Origin: Weissella muntiaci
GTDB taxonomy: Bacteria; Bacillota; Bacilli; Lactobacillales; Lactobacillaceae
Length of the DNA: 64,000 nt
Assembly: GCF_008107635.1 (NCBI RefSeq)
Contig: NZ_SDGZ01000024.1
Coordinates: forward strand, 1 to 64,000
Direction of reading: 5' to 3'
In this document: positions 56,745-64,000 of the stretch, in pieces
How positions within the stretch are numbered: position 1 is the first letter of the stretch
Layout: every line of letters starts with the position of its first letter
Notes under the pieces: model-generated
The model's database searches: none
The model's input: the letters and a program-made list of their open reading frames with translations, nothing else
What the model was told of the DNA's origin: nothing
Position numbers and translations under genes: made by a program

Positions 56745-56780
56745 AAGAAGCCGAGCATCGTTGATGTCCGGCTTCTTTTA
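56745..56780. terminator. bidirectional terminator between plsC and yneF
   Basis: AAGAAGCCG with CGGCTTCTT and an inner GCATC/GATG pairing, flanked by A-run and T-run. Confidence 0.88.
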
Positions 56781-56785
56781 TTTGT

Positions 56786-57019
56786 TTACTTCTTCGTTTG
56801 TTGTTGCGATGCTTGCTTCATTTGAGCCATTGTCTGTTTCAATTGCTTTTGTGAAGGCTTACGCCCCATGTTTGTCATCATTTGACGCATCATCTCTTCT
56901 GAAATTGGTGGGTTCTTTTGTAGGTAGTTCTCCATGGTACGACGTGCCAAGAAGAAACCAAGCAATGCTCCAACCAAAAGTGCAACAACAACAAGTGTAA
57001 TCCAAAGTCCAGTATTCAT
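56786..57019 (-). CDS. YneF family protein (UPF0154)
   Basis: 77 residues from ATG 57019 (RBS GGAG). One N-terminal helix ('LWITLVVVALLVGALLGFFLA', 5-25), then 'RRTMENYLQKNPPISEEMM' and 'MMTNMGRKPSQKQLKQTM', diagnostic of UPF0154. Function unknown. In Bacillus it lies near lexA and ynzC, as here. Confidence 0.93.
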   Translation of the reverse strand: MNTGLWITLVVVALLVGALLGFFLARRTMENYLQKNPPISEEMMRQMMTNMGRKPSQKQLKQTMAQMKQASQQQTKK

Positions 57020-57097
57020 GTTATATTCTCCAAGTAAATTAAAATCCAATCATAATTTTATCATTTTTACCGGGGTTTGCCTAGATTGATTATTGTA

Positions 57098-57352
57098 TTA
57101 ATCGTCACGCAAACCCTTTTCACGCTGGATTTCACGAACCTTCTCTGGTGTGACTTCTTTACCGTCATCATCAAAAACTTGCATCATTTCAACTTGTGAA
57201 CGAAAAGAAGCGCGGAAGTTTTCCAAAAACTCTTGGCGTAACTCTTGGCGTTCAGCCTCTTCCTCCGTGGATAGTCCTTCTGCGGTCTTTGCCTTAGCTG
57301 CCAAGTCATTAATCCGAGCGCGAACGGCCATCATACGATCAGTCTCTGCCAT
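57098..57352 (-). CDS. DUF896 family protein (YnzC-like)
   Basis: 84 residues. 'RINDLAAKAKTAEGLSTEEEAERQELRQEFL' region and 'NFRASFRSQVEMMQVFDDDGKEVTP' are DUF896 hallmarks, a short helical hairpin. In B. subtilis ynzC belongs to the LexA-controlled yneA operon. Here it reads away from the lexA-like gene across a shared 181-base gap. Confidence 0.92.
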   Translation of the reverse strand: MAETDRMMAVRARINDLAAKAKTAEGLSTEEEAERQELRQEFLENFRASFRSQVEMMQVFDDDGKEVTPEKVREIQREKGLRDD

Positions 57353-57393
57353 ATTCTAATCCTCCAAAAGTAACTTTTCTCAATTTTAACATG

Positions 57394-57410
57394 TTCGTTA
57401 CAAATACGAA
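57394..57410. promoter_or_regulatory. inverted repeat TTCGT-N7-ACGAA in the lexA/ynzC divergent region
   Basis: A perfect 5-bp dyad with a 7-base spacer, in the promoter area of the DUF896 gene. It is not the standard Gram-positive SOS box (GAAC-N4-GTTC). It could be an operator for the lexA-like protein encoded opposite. Confidence 0.4.
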
Positions 57411-57533
57411 ATAATGGACGCTGACTTTCCATCATTAATTATTAGTCTGGTAAACGTGCTAAACTAGATAATAAAGGTCTTATAGTTATGATCTCGCCCA
57501 AGGTTTCATCTTGGGTAAGTCAAGGAGGTTCCT

Positions 57534-58058
57534 ATGTCAGAACGTCACGAAACCCAATATAATGTGCTAAAATTTATTGCCGGTTACCTTAGTACACATG
57601 GTTATGCTCCAACTGTTCGCGAGATTGGTGCCGGAGTTGGATTAACTGCACCCTCAACAGTTCATGGTCATTTAGCGCGCCTTGAACGCAAAGGTTTTCT
57701 TAACCGAAAGGCTAATCAATCTCGTAGTTGGGAAATCACCGCTTCGGGGTATCACTTTTTGGCACCAATCGCTGATACTGAATTAGAACTAAACATCACT
57801 GATGACACAAATTCAACTTTCCCGCCAGATTTCGGCACTAATTCAGCACAATTTATTTTTGTCCAACCAAATGATAGTTTAATCAATGAACATATTCTTG
57901 CAGGAGACCAACTCTTAATCTCCGCTACAACGGACGCGTCTGCGAATGTTTTAAAAGCATATCAAGACAGTAATGGTACTTTGTTGATCGATCGAGCCTT
58001 GGTGGGTGAAACGTTTACCCTAGTCGGGATAGTAACGGCGATCTATCGTCAAATTTAA
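57534..58058 (+). CDS. LexA-like repressor lacking cleavage site and catalytic Lys
   Basis: 174 residues, versus about 205 for LexA. The N-terminal winged helix is well kept ('GYAPTVREIGAGVGLTAPST' and 'VHGHLARLERKGFL', residues 23-56), so DNA binding is likely. The C-terminal peptidase-like domain keeps Ser115 ('NDSLIN' for GDSMI) but has no Ala-Gly cleavage dipeptide in residues 75-105. The 'TVKR' segment that supplies Lys reads 'TLLIDR' (149-154). The last part is shortened. RBS AAGGAGG, with a small hairpin CCCAAG/CTTGGG (57497-57515) before it. The position beside ynzC and yneF is that of lexA. Confidence 0.8.
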   Translation: MSERHETQYNVLKFIAGYLSTHGYAPTVREIGAGVGLTAPSTVHGHLARLERKGFLNRKANQSRSWEITASGYHFLAPIADTELELNITDDTNSTFPPDFGTNSAQFIFVQPNDSLINEHILAGDQLLISATTDASANVLKAYQDSNGTLLIDRALVGETFTLVGIVTAIYRQI

Positions 58059-58096
58059 AAAGGTTACCTAGAAAAATCTAGGTAACCTTTATTTTT
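58057..58096. terminator. bidirectional terminator between lexA-like gene and apt
   Basis: AAAGGTTACCTAGA pairs perfectly with TCTAGGTAACCTTT around 4 A, with T-runs on both strands. Confidence 0.9.
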
Positions 58097-58620
58097 TAAT
58101 CGTTGTAGTTCATTAATGCAAGAATGTCGTAACCAGCTAAACGATCTCGTCCATGCAAATCATTCAATTCAATCAAAAATGCTAAGGCGACAACTTCACC
58201 ACCTAGGCGTTCGACCAAATTGATTGTTGCTGCAATCGTGCCACCAGTTGCCAAAAGGTCATCCGTAATCAGAACCTTATCACCTGGCTTAATTGCATCA
58301 GTATGCAATTCCAATTTTGCCTCACCGTACTCTAAGGCATATGACTCTTGAATTACCTCACGTGGTAGCTTTCCTGGTTTACGTGCTGGAACCAATCCAA
58401 TCCCCATCTCATGGGCGACTGGTCCACCAACCAAGAAGCCACGTGACTCTGGTCCAACAATTACATTGACACCACGTCCACGGGCATATTCAGCGATGCG
58501 TCGAGTTGCCTCGGCGTATGCCGCCCCATCTGAAAGTAACGGGGTAATGTCACGAAAATTAATCCCTGGTTCAGGGAAATCTGGAATTGATCTGACAAAA
58601 TCATGCAAATCTAAGGTCAT
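58096..58620 (-). CDS. apt: adenine phosphoribosyltransferase
   Basis: 174 residues. '[15 protein letters not shown]' (15-29), '[14 protein letters not shown]' and the PRPP loop '[14 protein letters not shown]' are signatures. It salvages adenine to AMP. It follows recJ by 5 bases, a conserved pairing in Bacillota. Confidence 0.96.
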   Translation of the reverse strand: MTLDLHDFVRSIPDFPEPGINFRDITPLLSDGAAYAEATRRIAEYARGRGVNVIVGPESRGFLVGGPVAHEMGIGLVPARKPGKLPREVIQESYALEYGEAKLELHTDAIKPGDKVLITDDLLATGGTIAATINLVERLGGEVVALAFLIELNDLHGRDRLAGYDILALMNYND

Positions 58621-58625
58621 TGCTT

Positions 58626-60932
58626 TTAGCTCTCCTGCTTACTTAAGTCAGTCAACAACTGTTCTAACTCAGCCGTTGTACTGTAAATTAACTGTTGCTC
58701 CAACTCTCGGCGATTAAGAAAATCCCGATATGCGGGCATGTCTTCCAAGGTTACCGACGCTGGGTCTGCAACACCATTCAAAAAACCATCTTCTATTGTA
58801 ACAAATTTTGCCTGCAAAAACACCTGAATTAGTAAGGTTAATGTATTACGCTCAACCTGTAGGTACTTAGCCAAATCATCATACTGCGCCTTAAAAGCAA
58901 AATTTGGATGACCCATGACAAATTTATACAACTTTCCAAAATCCGAGCGTTGTGGTGCTTGTTGTAAATAGGCTGGACTTTTTGCATAAAAAATCGGTGC
59001 CAAACGCTTAGTCGGCACAAAGCGGAGCACTTCCGCCAGCTGTTCAATGCTATCTGGGAGATCAACCAACGCCATCGTCTCGATCGACGTTTTGTTAAAA
59101 GCATCCTCCCACCATAGGGCTTCTGCTCCAGACTGCACATACTGACGCGCTTGTTCAAACATTGACTTTTGAAAGAAAATATACGAAGCATTTTGACTAA
59201 AAGTCTGTCGCGTCAACCGCGTTGTTCGCCAGTCCAAAAGTGCCGACCCTTGAGCCTGAATATCTGTCATCATCATTTGGTAGGTGGTTGCTCCACGAAA
59301 TGTATTCTCACTCATAGTTCCAACTAGTTTTAACTCTTGAAAACGCCCTAACAAATCATCAGCTAAGTTACCAAACCCAAAGGCAACTACCGGTACACCT
59401 GCATCTTTAGTTTGACCTGTAAACCGTAAATGCTTGCCCTCACTCATCGTCTTAACATTTTCAACGCCACTTAACTCGACTGAAAACAAGGGCTCCGGGT
59501 TTCCTTGTCCAAAGGGCGCCAAAACACGTAGCGCCTCAAAATTCTCTCGATTAAAGTCCTTACCACTGATTGTTGCTGCAATCCTGAGTTCTGGTAATTC
59601 TGCTGAAGCAATTCCTTGAGTTTGAGCGGCTTCTTTCAGTGCACCACGAACAGCAACGACTTTATCAAGTGGAATTGTCATTCCTGCGGCAGCCGCATGA
59701 CCACCAAAAGCTGTCATTATGTCACGATGTGGATCAAGAGCCGAAAAAAGATCAAAGGCTGACGTTGATCGTCCAGAACCCTTTAATTGAGAACCTTCAG
59801 TTGTCAGAACCAAGGTTGGCTTACCAGTTTGTTCCACAACCTTAGCTGCAACAATTCCTAGAATCCCTTCATGCCAATCCGCACCAACTAGCACCAAAAC
59901 AGGATCATCCACATATTGTTCTGCCTGAGCCAACGCGGCAGTTGTCACTTCGCTCACCAATGTTTGACGTTCAGCATTCAACTTCTCAACCGTCTGGGCA
60001 ATTTGTTTGGCTTGGTCCATTTCATCAGCTAGTAGTAACTCCACACCAGCACTAGCCGATGCTAACCGCCCTAACGAGTTCAACCTTGGCCCAATTGTAA
60101 AGCCAATCGTAGCCGCCTCAATCTTGCTAACATCACTACCAGCCTCACGCAACAAAGCGTCCAGTCCAGGTCGTGGATCGGTCTTTAGGCTTGCCAGACC
60201 CAGTGTTACAATTGCTCGATTCTCATCGGTCAATTCCATCACGTCGGCCACGGTACCAATTGCTGCCAAGTCGATTACTTCATCCGCTGGGGCTTCTAAT
60301 AACGCCGAAGCAACTTTGAAAGCAACTCCAGCACCAGACAGACCGCCAAAGGGATAATTGCCAGCTGGATGTCGTGGATGAACCACTGCGAAAGCTGCTG
60401 GCAGTTGCGCTGGCAACTCATGATGATCTGTAACGACCGTATCGATTCCTTGCTCATTTAACCATGCAATTTCATCGAATCCAGAAACACCATTATCAAC
60501 CGTAATTAACAACTGCATCCCCTCAGCCACCAGGCGCTGATACTGGGCAAGATTCGGTCCGTATCCATCATCAAAACGGCTTGGTACAAAGTAGATCACA
60601 TTGGCGCCCATAATTTCTAACGCCCAAGTCATAATTGCAGTGGAAGTCATTCCATCAACATCGTAATCACCGTACACAACGATTTGTTCCTCGTTGTCAA
60701 CCGCCTGCATAATCCGCTCGACGGCCCGATCCATATCATGTAATGCAAACGGATCATGTAATTGTGTCTCATCGGGCGCTAGAAAAGCCTGGGCCGCATC
60801 CAATGTATCATAACCACGCGCCAATAATATTTTTGCAACCAACTCAGAAACGCCAAAGGATTCCACATATTCCTTAACCTTTTCCGGTTGATCTACTTTA
60901 GGGAAGACCCATTTATTTCGAGCAGAAATCAT
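58626..60932 (-). CDS. recJ: single-stranded-DNA exonuclease RecJ
   Basis: 768 residues. DHH phosphoesterase with '[16 protein letters not shown]' (motif I), '[14 protein letters not shown]', 'VVTDHHELP' (DHH), and DHHA1 '[16 protein letters not shown]...[12 protein letters not shown]'. A long Gram-positive C-terminal extension (about 560-768) follows. It degrades 5' ssDNA ends in repair. It is followed at 5 bases by apt and preceded by rnz. Confidence 0.96.
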   Translation of the reverse strand: MISARNKWVFPKVDQPEKVKEYVESFGVSELVAKILLARGYDTLDAAQAFLAPDETQLHDPFALHDMDRAVERIMQAVDNEEQIVVYGDYDVDGMTSTAIMTWALEIMGANVIYFVPSRFDDGYGPNLAQYQRLVAEGMQLLITVDNGVSGFDEIAWLNEQGIDTVVTDHHELPAQLPAAFAVVHPRHPAGNYPFGGLSGAGVAFKVASALLEAPADEVIDLAAIGTVADVMELTDENRAIVTLGLASLKTDPRPGLDALLREAGSDVSKIEAATIGFTIGPRLNSLGRLASASAGVELLLADEMDQAKQIAQTVEKLNAERQTLVSEVTTAALAQAEQYVDDPVLVLVGADWHEGILGIVAAKVVEQTGKPTLVLTTEGSQLKGSGRSTSAFDLFSALDPHRDIMTAFGGHAAAAGMTIPLDKVVAVRGALKEAAQTQGIASAELPELRIAATISGKDFNRENFEALRVLAPFGQGNPEPLFSVELSGVENVKTMSEGKHLRFTGQTKDAGVPVVAFGFGNLADDLLGRFQELKLVGTMSENTFRGATTYQMMMTDIQAQGSALLDWRTTRLTRQTFSQNASYIFFQKSMFEQARQYVQSGAEALWWEDAFNKTSIETMALVDLPDSIEQLAEVLRFVPTKRLAPIFYAKSPAYLQQAPQRSDFGKLYKFVMGHPNFAFKAQYDDLAKYLQVERNTLTLLIQVFLQAKFVTIEDGFLNGVADPASVTLEDMPAYRDFLNRRELEQQLIYSTTAELEQLLTDLSKQES

Positions 60933-60943
60933 ATTACGCTCCT

Positions 60944-61927
60944 TTACAAATCGCTATCTTCGGGCATCGACAATTTAATCGGTTTGCTGTTATTTTGCTG
61001 GCCAAAAGGAATTTCAAAAACATCAAAATCGTTTACAACACGCGTATTCTTGAAAACTTCCTGAGCCTGATAAGCCAATTCATTTGCCGTTTTACCAGCA
61101 TAACGTGCCGATATATGAGTCAACAACAACCGGCCAACACCTTGCTCTTGCGCTACAGTTGCCGCCTGCATATTTGTTGAATGATAATAATTCCGCGCTA
61201 GCTTCGCCTCACCCTTACCATAAGTGCTCTCATGCACCAAAACGTCTGCATCTTGTGCAAGGATTGCCACGTTAGGCGTTTTCCGCGTATCACCTAAAAT
61301 AACAACCTTACGCCCTGGCTTAGCCGGACCGATTACATCCTGAGCTCGAACTATCCGCCCATCTGGCAATGTAACATCTTGTCCGCCTTTAAGTTGACCA
61401 TAAACCGGACCTGCTGGAACTTTCAATTCCTGTAACTTATTAACTAACAATTCACCAGGTAAATCATGTTCAACGATTCGATAGCCAAAAACCGTAATCT
61501 TATGATCCAGCGGCAGTGCACTGACCGTAAACTTAGCATCTTCAAACACAATCCCACCCTCGTTTGGAAGTTCGGTGAAGTGTAATGGATATGTCAGATG
61601 AGTTTGTGAAAGATGTAAGCTGTTTTCGACAAACTGCCGAATCCCCTTAGGCCCATAAATATGTAACGCGTCCTCGCCACCTTGAAACGAACGTGATGAC
61701 AATAAGCCCGGCAAACCATAAATATGGTCACCATGTAAATGTGTAATAAATATCTTGTCTATTTTTCTTGGTCGAATCGTTGACGAAAGCATCTGGTGCT
61801 GCGTTCCTTCACCGGCATCGAAAAGCCAGACGGAGTTACGTTCTTCCAACAAACGCAACGCAACGCTGGTGACGTTACGAAAGCGCGCTGGCACACCTGC
61901 TCCAGTCCCTAAAAATTCAAGTTGCAT
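60944..61927 (-). CDS. rnz: ribonuclease Z
   Basis: 327 residues from ATG 61927 (RBS GAGG). The metallo-beta-lactamase motif '[13 protein letters not shown]' and '[14 protein letters not shown]' and 'LTHISARY' are typical of RNase Z, which trims tRNA 3' trailers. This matters for the CCA-less tRNA-Ser in the window. It is 11 bases upstream of recJ. Confidence 0.95.
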   Translation of the reverse strand: MQLEFLGTGAGVPARFRNVTSVALRLLEERNSVWLFDAGEGTQHQMLSSTIRPRKIDKIFITHLHGDHIYGLPGLLSSRSFQGGEDALHIYGPKGIRQFVENSLHLSQTHLTYPLHFTELPNEGGIVFEDAKFTVSALPLDHKITVFGYRIVEHDLPGELLVNKLQELKVPAGPVYGQLKGGQDVTLPDGRIVRAQDVIGPAKPGRKVVILGDTRKTPNVAILAQDADVLVHESTYGKGEAKLARNYYHSTNMQAATVAQEQGVGRLLLTHISARYAGKTANELAYQAQEVFKNTRVVNDFDVFEIPFGQQNNSKPIKLSMPEDSDL

Positions 61928-61943
61928 AATCAACCTCTTTTCA

Positions 61944-61969
61944 TCAAAAAAACCGCACTACGACGGTTT
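61944..61969 (-). terminator. terminator of the unknown secreted-protein gene
   Basis: AAACCG pairs with CGGTTT around 8 bases, followed by TTTTTTTGATG on the minus strand. Confidence 0.7.
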
Positions 61970-62005
61970 ATTATAAAATAATTGTAGCATTTTTACCCAG
62001 TATTA

Positions 62006-62749
62006 TCAGTACTTAATCCGAATTGGTTTTGCCGGCTGAACTAAGTCCTCAATTGTATTGGCATGTTTGACCGACGCAAACTGCAAAGTCAGATAACCGC
62101 TATTAGGTGTACTATTTGGCACAATCGCACTTGCACCCGTTGTAATCGTCAAACCTTCAAAAACACCGGTGCTACTGAGACTCGTATCGTTCTGTAAGCC
62201 ATTCAACGATGAAATAACCCCGCCACTATTGATCTTAATTGTCGAAATTCCCTCGGTTGTTACATTTACATCGCTAGAATTTGCAATCATATAGTCAATC
62301 GCCATTGTCTTGTAATGCTTACCCAAGTCGGGTTCATTATAACTAACACGGGCCGTCTGCAAACTCTCATTCGTTCTAGCAGTATTCTCAAAGATTGAAA
62401 TATTCAAAATTCGATAAATAATTTTACCATTCGTAATCAACTTGCTCGATGAAGTTTTAGCAACCAACTTCGTTTCTAGTCCATTTGAATCAATCGTGAA
62501 TTGCCCAACATTATTCAAAACACCCGAAGAAGCATAGTTAGGATCCGATAAATCAGTCTTAGACGGCGAGTAACTCGCACCCGTGGCCTCTTTTTTCACC
62601 AGTGCCTTATTAGTAGTCTTGTTTTTCTGCGCTTGCGTCAAGGTTGGTACACGTAACTCACCGTTACCACTACCAAATGACTTAATTGTCCCAGCAACTA
62701 AAATAACCACTAAGATCGCTAGAAATAAATATGTAACTTTATGCCGCAC
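62006..62749 (-). CDS. membrane-anchored extracellular protein, unknown
   Basis: 247 residues from GTG 62749, behind GGGAG. One N-terminal helix ('VTYLFLAILVVILVAGTIKSF', 5-25), then a Thr/Lys-rich stalk (30-75) and a beta-rich domain ('GKIIYRILNISIFENTARTN', later 'SGYLTLQFASVKHAN'). The pattern resembles DUF4352-like Ig domains of lactobacillar surface proteins, but I cannot name a family. It lies between dnaJ and rnz, 13 bases after a small unknown gene. Confidence 0.65.
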   Translation of the reverse strand: MRHKVTYLFLAILVVILVAGTIKSFGSGNGELRVPTLTQAQKNKTTNKALVKKEATGASYSPSKTDLSDPNYASSGVLNNVGQFTIDSNGLETKLVAKTSSSKLITNGKIIYRILNISIFENTARTNESLQTARVSYNEPDLGKHYKTMAIDYMIANSSDVNVTTEGISTIKINSGGVISSLNGLQNDTSLSSTGVFEGLTITTGASAIVPNSTPNSGYLTLQFASVKHANTIEDLVQPAKPIRIKY

Positions 62750-62762
62750 AATTGATTGCTCC

Positions 62763-63038
62763 CTATCCTAATCGTAAATTGCCATCGACCACGCGATAGC
62801 CATATATTGTTATCAGCTCGCCCCGTCGCTCAAACATCAACTGGCTGGTATCCGCAAATTCGTTCTGCTGTAATTCTGCTAGCGTCACTGGAATTTCATC
62901 CGCTAGTGCTCGTAAAATAAGTTGTTGATCCTGCAAGGCCAATTGTGTAACTGGCACGTCATTCTCCAGTCCAGGGATCAATATGACTCGTTCAACTTCC
63001 ATTCCTTGAGTGGATATTTTGAAATCACCTAAATCCAT
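62763..63038 (-). CDS. small cytoplasmic protein, unknown
   Basis: 91 residues without membrane segments. 'GMEVERVILIPGLENDVPVTQLALQDQQLILRALADE' suggests a small alpha/beta protein, ending 'ITIYGYRVVDGNLRLG'. RBS AAAGGG. It is probably in one transcript with the secreted protein that follows at 13 bases. I do not recognise it. Confidence 0.6.
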   Translation of the reverse strand: MDLGDFKISTQGMEVERVILIPGLENDVPVTQLALQDQQLILRALADEIPVTLAELQQNEFADTSQLMFERRGELITIYGYRVVDGNLRLG

Positions 63039-63118
63039 CTTGATCCCTTTCGTTAACTTTACAAAACTAAATATATCATCATTATCACATGCTATCTGAT
63101 AACCGTAAATGATCGCAA

Positions 63119-63153
63119 AATAAAAAGGTCGTTAAATAGTATTAACAACCTTT
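63119..63153 (-). terminator. terminator of dnaJ
   Basis: AAAGGT-C-GTTAA with TTAAC-A-ACCTTT around a short loop, followed by TTTTTATTTT on the minus strand. Confidence 0.85.
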
Positions 63154-63181
63154 ATTGTACTAATTTTTGCTCAGATGTACC

Positions 63182-64000
63182 TTAACCGAAAAAGCCTTTT
63201 TTGTGGCCTTCGCCAGTCATCAACTCATCGAAACTCTCTAAGGCCTTCTTTTGCTCCTTACCTAGCTTCTTAGGAACATCAATATAAACAATCACAAATT
63301 GATCACCCATACCACCACCACGCATGTAAGGAGCACCCTTACCGCGCAAGCGGAAACGAGTACCGCCTTGGGTTCCTGCAGGAATCTTCAACTTAACCTC
63401 GCCATGAACCGTCTTTACGTCAATTTCGCCACCCAACGTCGCCATTGCGAACGTAATTGGTTGCTCCAAGAAGACGTTAGCGCCCTCACGCTCGAAACCA
63501 TCCTTAGATGGTTGTACTCTGAAGGCCACAAACAAATCACCATGTGGTCCACCATTAGTGCCAGGCTCACCTTGCTCGGTCAAACGCATTTGTTGGCCAT
63601 CTTCGACTCCGGCAGGAACTGTAATCTTAAGTTCCTTATTTTCGGTCTTACCATCAGCCGTTGAACGTGTATAATCGATGGTCGTTTCCTTACCAAAGAT
63701 CGCCTCTTCAAAGGTCAACGTCATCCGATATTGCAAATCTTGTCCTTTACGAGGACGGTTTGGATCACTAAAGCCACCACCAAAGAATTGCCCAAAAATA
63801 TCGCCCAAATCAGAGAAGTCAGTATACTGACCACCACCGCCGAAACCATTAAAGCCGCCGAAACCACCTTGTCCACCGAAATTACCATTAGCACCAGCTT
63901 CACCATATTGGTCATAAGCGGCCCGCTTTTGTTCATCCCCTAGTGTCTCATAGGCTTCTTGAACTTCTTTATATTTCGTCTCTGCACCGTCCTCATGATT
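63182..64000 (-). CDS. dnaJ: DnaJ-family co-chaperone without zinc finger (partial, runs off the right edge)
   Basis: The visible 272 codons begin in the second half of the J domain ('[22 protein letters not shown]'), followed by a Gly/Phe-rich linker (63720-63900) and two C-terminal substrate-binding beta domains ('[20 protein letters not shown]', '[19 protein letters not shown]', '[17 protein letters not shown]'). The four CxxCxGxG repeats that should stand between '[21 protein letters not shown]' and 'KITVPAG' are absent; 10 residues link these blocks. It is therefore a type II (CbpA-like) layout. It has its own terminator. dnaK would be expected upstream, outside the window. Confidence 0.9.
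   Translation of the reverse strand, partial: NHEDGAETKYKEVQEAYETLGDEQKRAAYDQYGEAGANGNFGGQGGFGGFNGFGGGGQYTDFSDLGDIFGQFFGGGFSDPNRPRKGQDLQYRMTLTFEEAIFGKETTIDYTRSTADGKTENKELKITVPAGVEDGQQMRLTEQGEPGTNGGPHGDLFVAFRVQPSKDGFEREGANVFLEQPITFAMATLGGEIDVKTVHGEVKLKIPAGTQGGTRFRLRGKGAPYMRGGGMGDQFVIVYIDVPKKLGKEQKKALESFDELMTGEGHKKGFFG

Noticed and set aside
57073-57116. terminator of the DUF896 gene from GGGTTTGC/GCAAACCC
   Set aside because: One arm lies inside the coding end and no T-run follows on the minus strand.

Overview
The window is almost certainly chromosomal DNA of a low-GC lactic acid bacterium of the family Lactobacillaceae, most likely the Weissella/Leuconostoc side. The gene order is that of the Bacillota core (scpB-scpA-ribT-xerD-cvfB, rpsB-tsf-pyrH-frr, ypbB-recQ-LysM-cmk-rpsA-der-hup, ylbG-rsmD-coaD-sepM). 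A KxYKxGKxW signal peptide, an LPxTG anchor and a trehalose-6-phosphate phosphorylase operon also fit. The genus is an inference from style and context. Nearly all genes are on the minus strand; only four real genes (44198, 44806, 56111, 57534) read on plus.

Layout from the left: ASCH protein, shortened CPA2 antiporter, orphan RelB/DinJ antitoxin, Rel, DnaE, HAD phosphatase, DHFR, ABC-F and CCA-adding enzyme (0.3-12.8 kb). Then come chromosome segregation and recombination genes, rluB to cvfB (13-17.5 kb), and a nucleotidase. The trehalose operon (18.4-24.2 kb: GntR regulator, EIIA, EIIBC, GH65 phosphorylase, PgmB) imports trehalose as trehalose-6-P and splits it with phosphate. glmS follows, then a growth block sepM-coaD-rsmD-ylbG-ftsW (24.6-30.4 kb).

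The accessory stretch at 30.6-40 kb holds a small membrane protein, a tRNA-Ser with anticodon AGA, a CynX-type transporter, a ROK sugar kinase and a 2086-residue sortase-anchored adhesin. The adhesin joins 26-residue BspA-type repeats to six 122-residue VaFE-like repeats. hup, der and a membrane GDPD follow, then a small plus-strand island with msrA and an enterocin-immunity-like gene. Next are rpsA, cmk, recQ-ypbB and ribU under an FMN riboswitch. Translation genes come after that, with rpsB behind a structured leader. The right end holds trmN6, plsC, yneF, ynzC, a lexA-like gene, apt, recJ, rnz, two unknown genes and a dnaJ that runs off the edge.

No phage, insertion sequence or CRISPR array was seen. 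The points most worth a second look are core genes that keep their usual place but lack usual parts: a LexA without cleavage site or catalytic Lys, a DnaJ without zinc finger, a CPA2 antiporter apparently missing two helices, and a GlmS whose catalytic Cys is not next to the initiator Met. The tRNA-Ser(AGA) and the orphan antitoxin followed by a nested hairpin also stand out.
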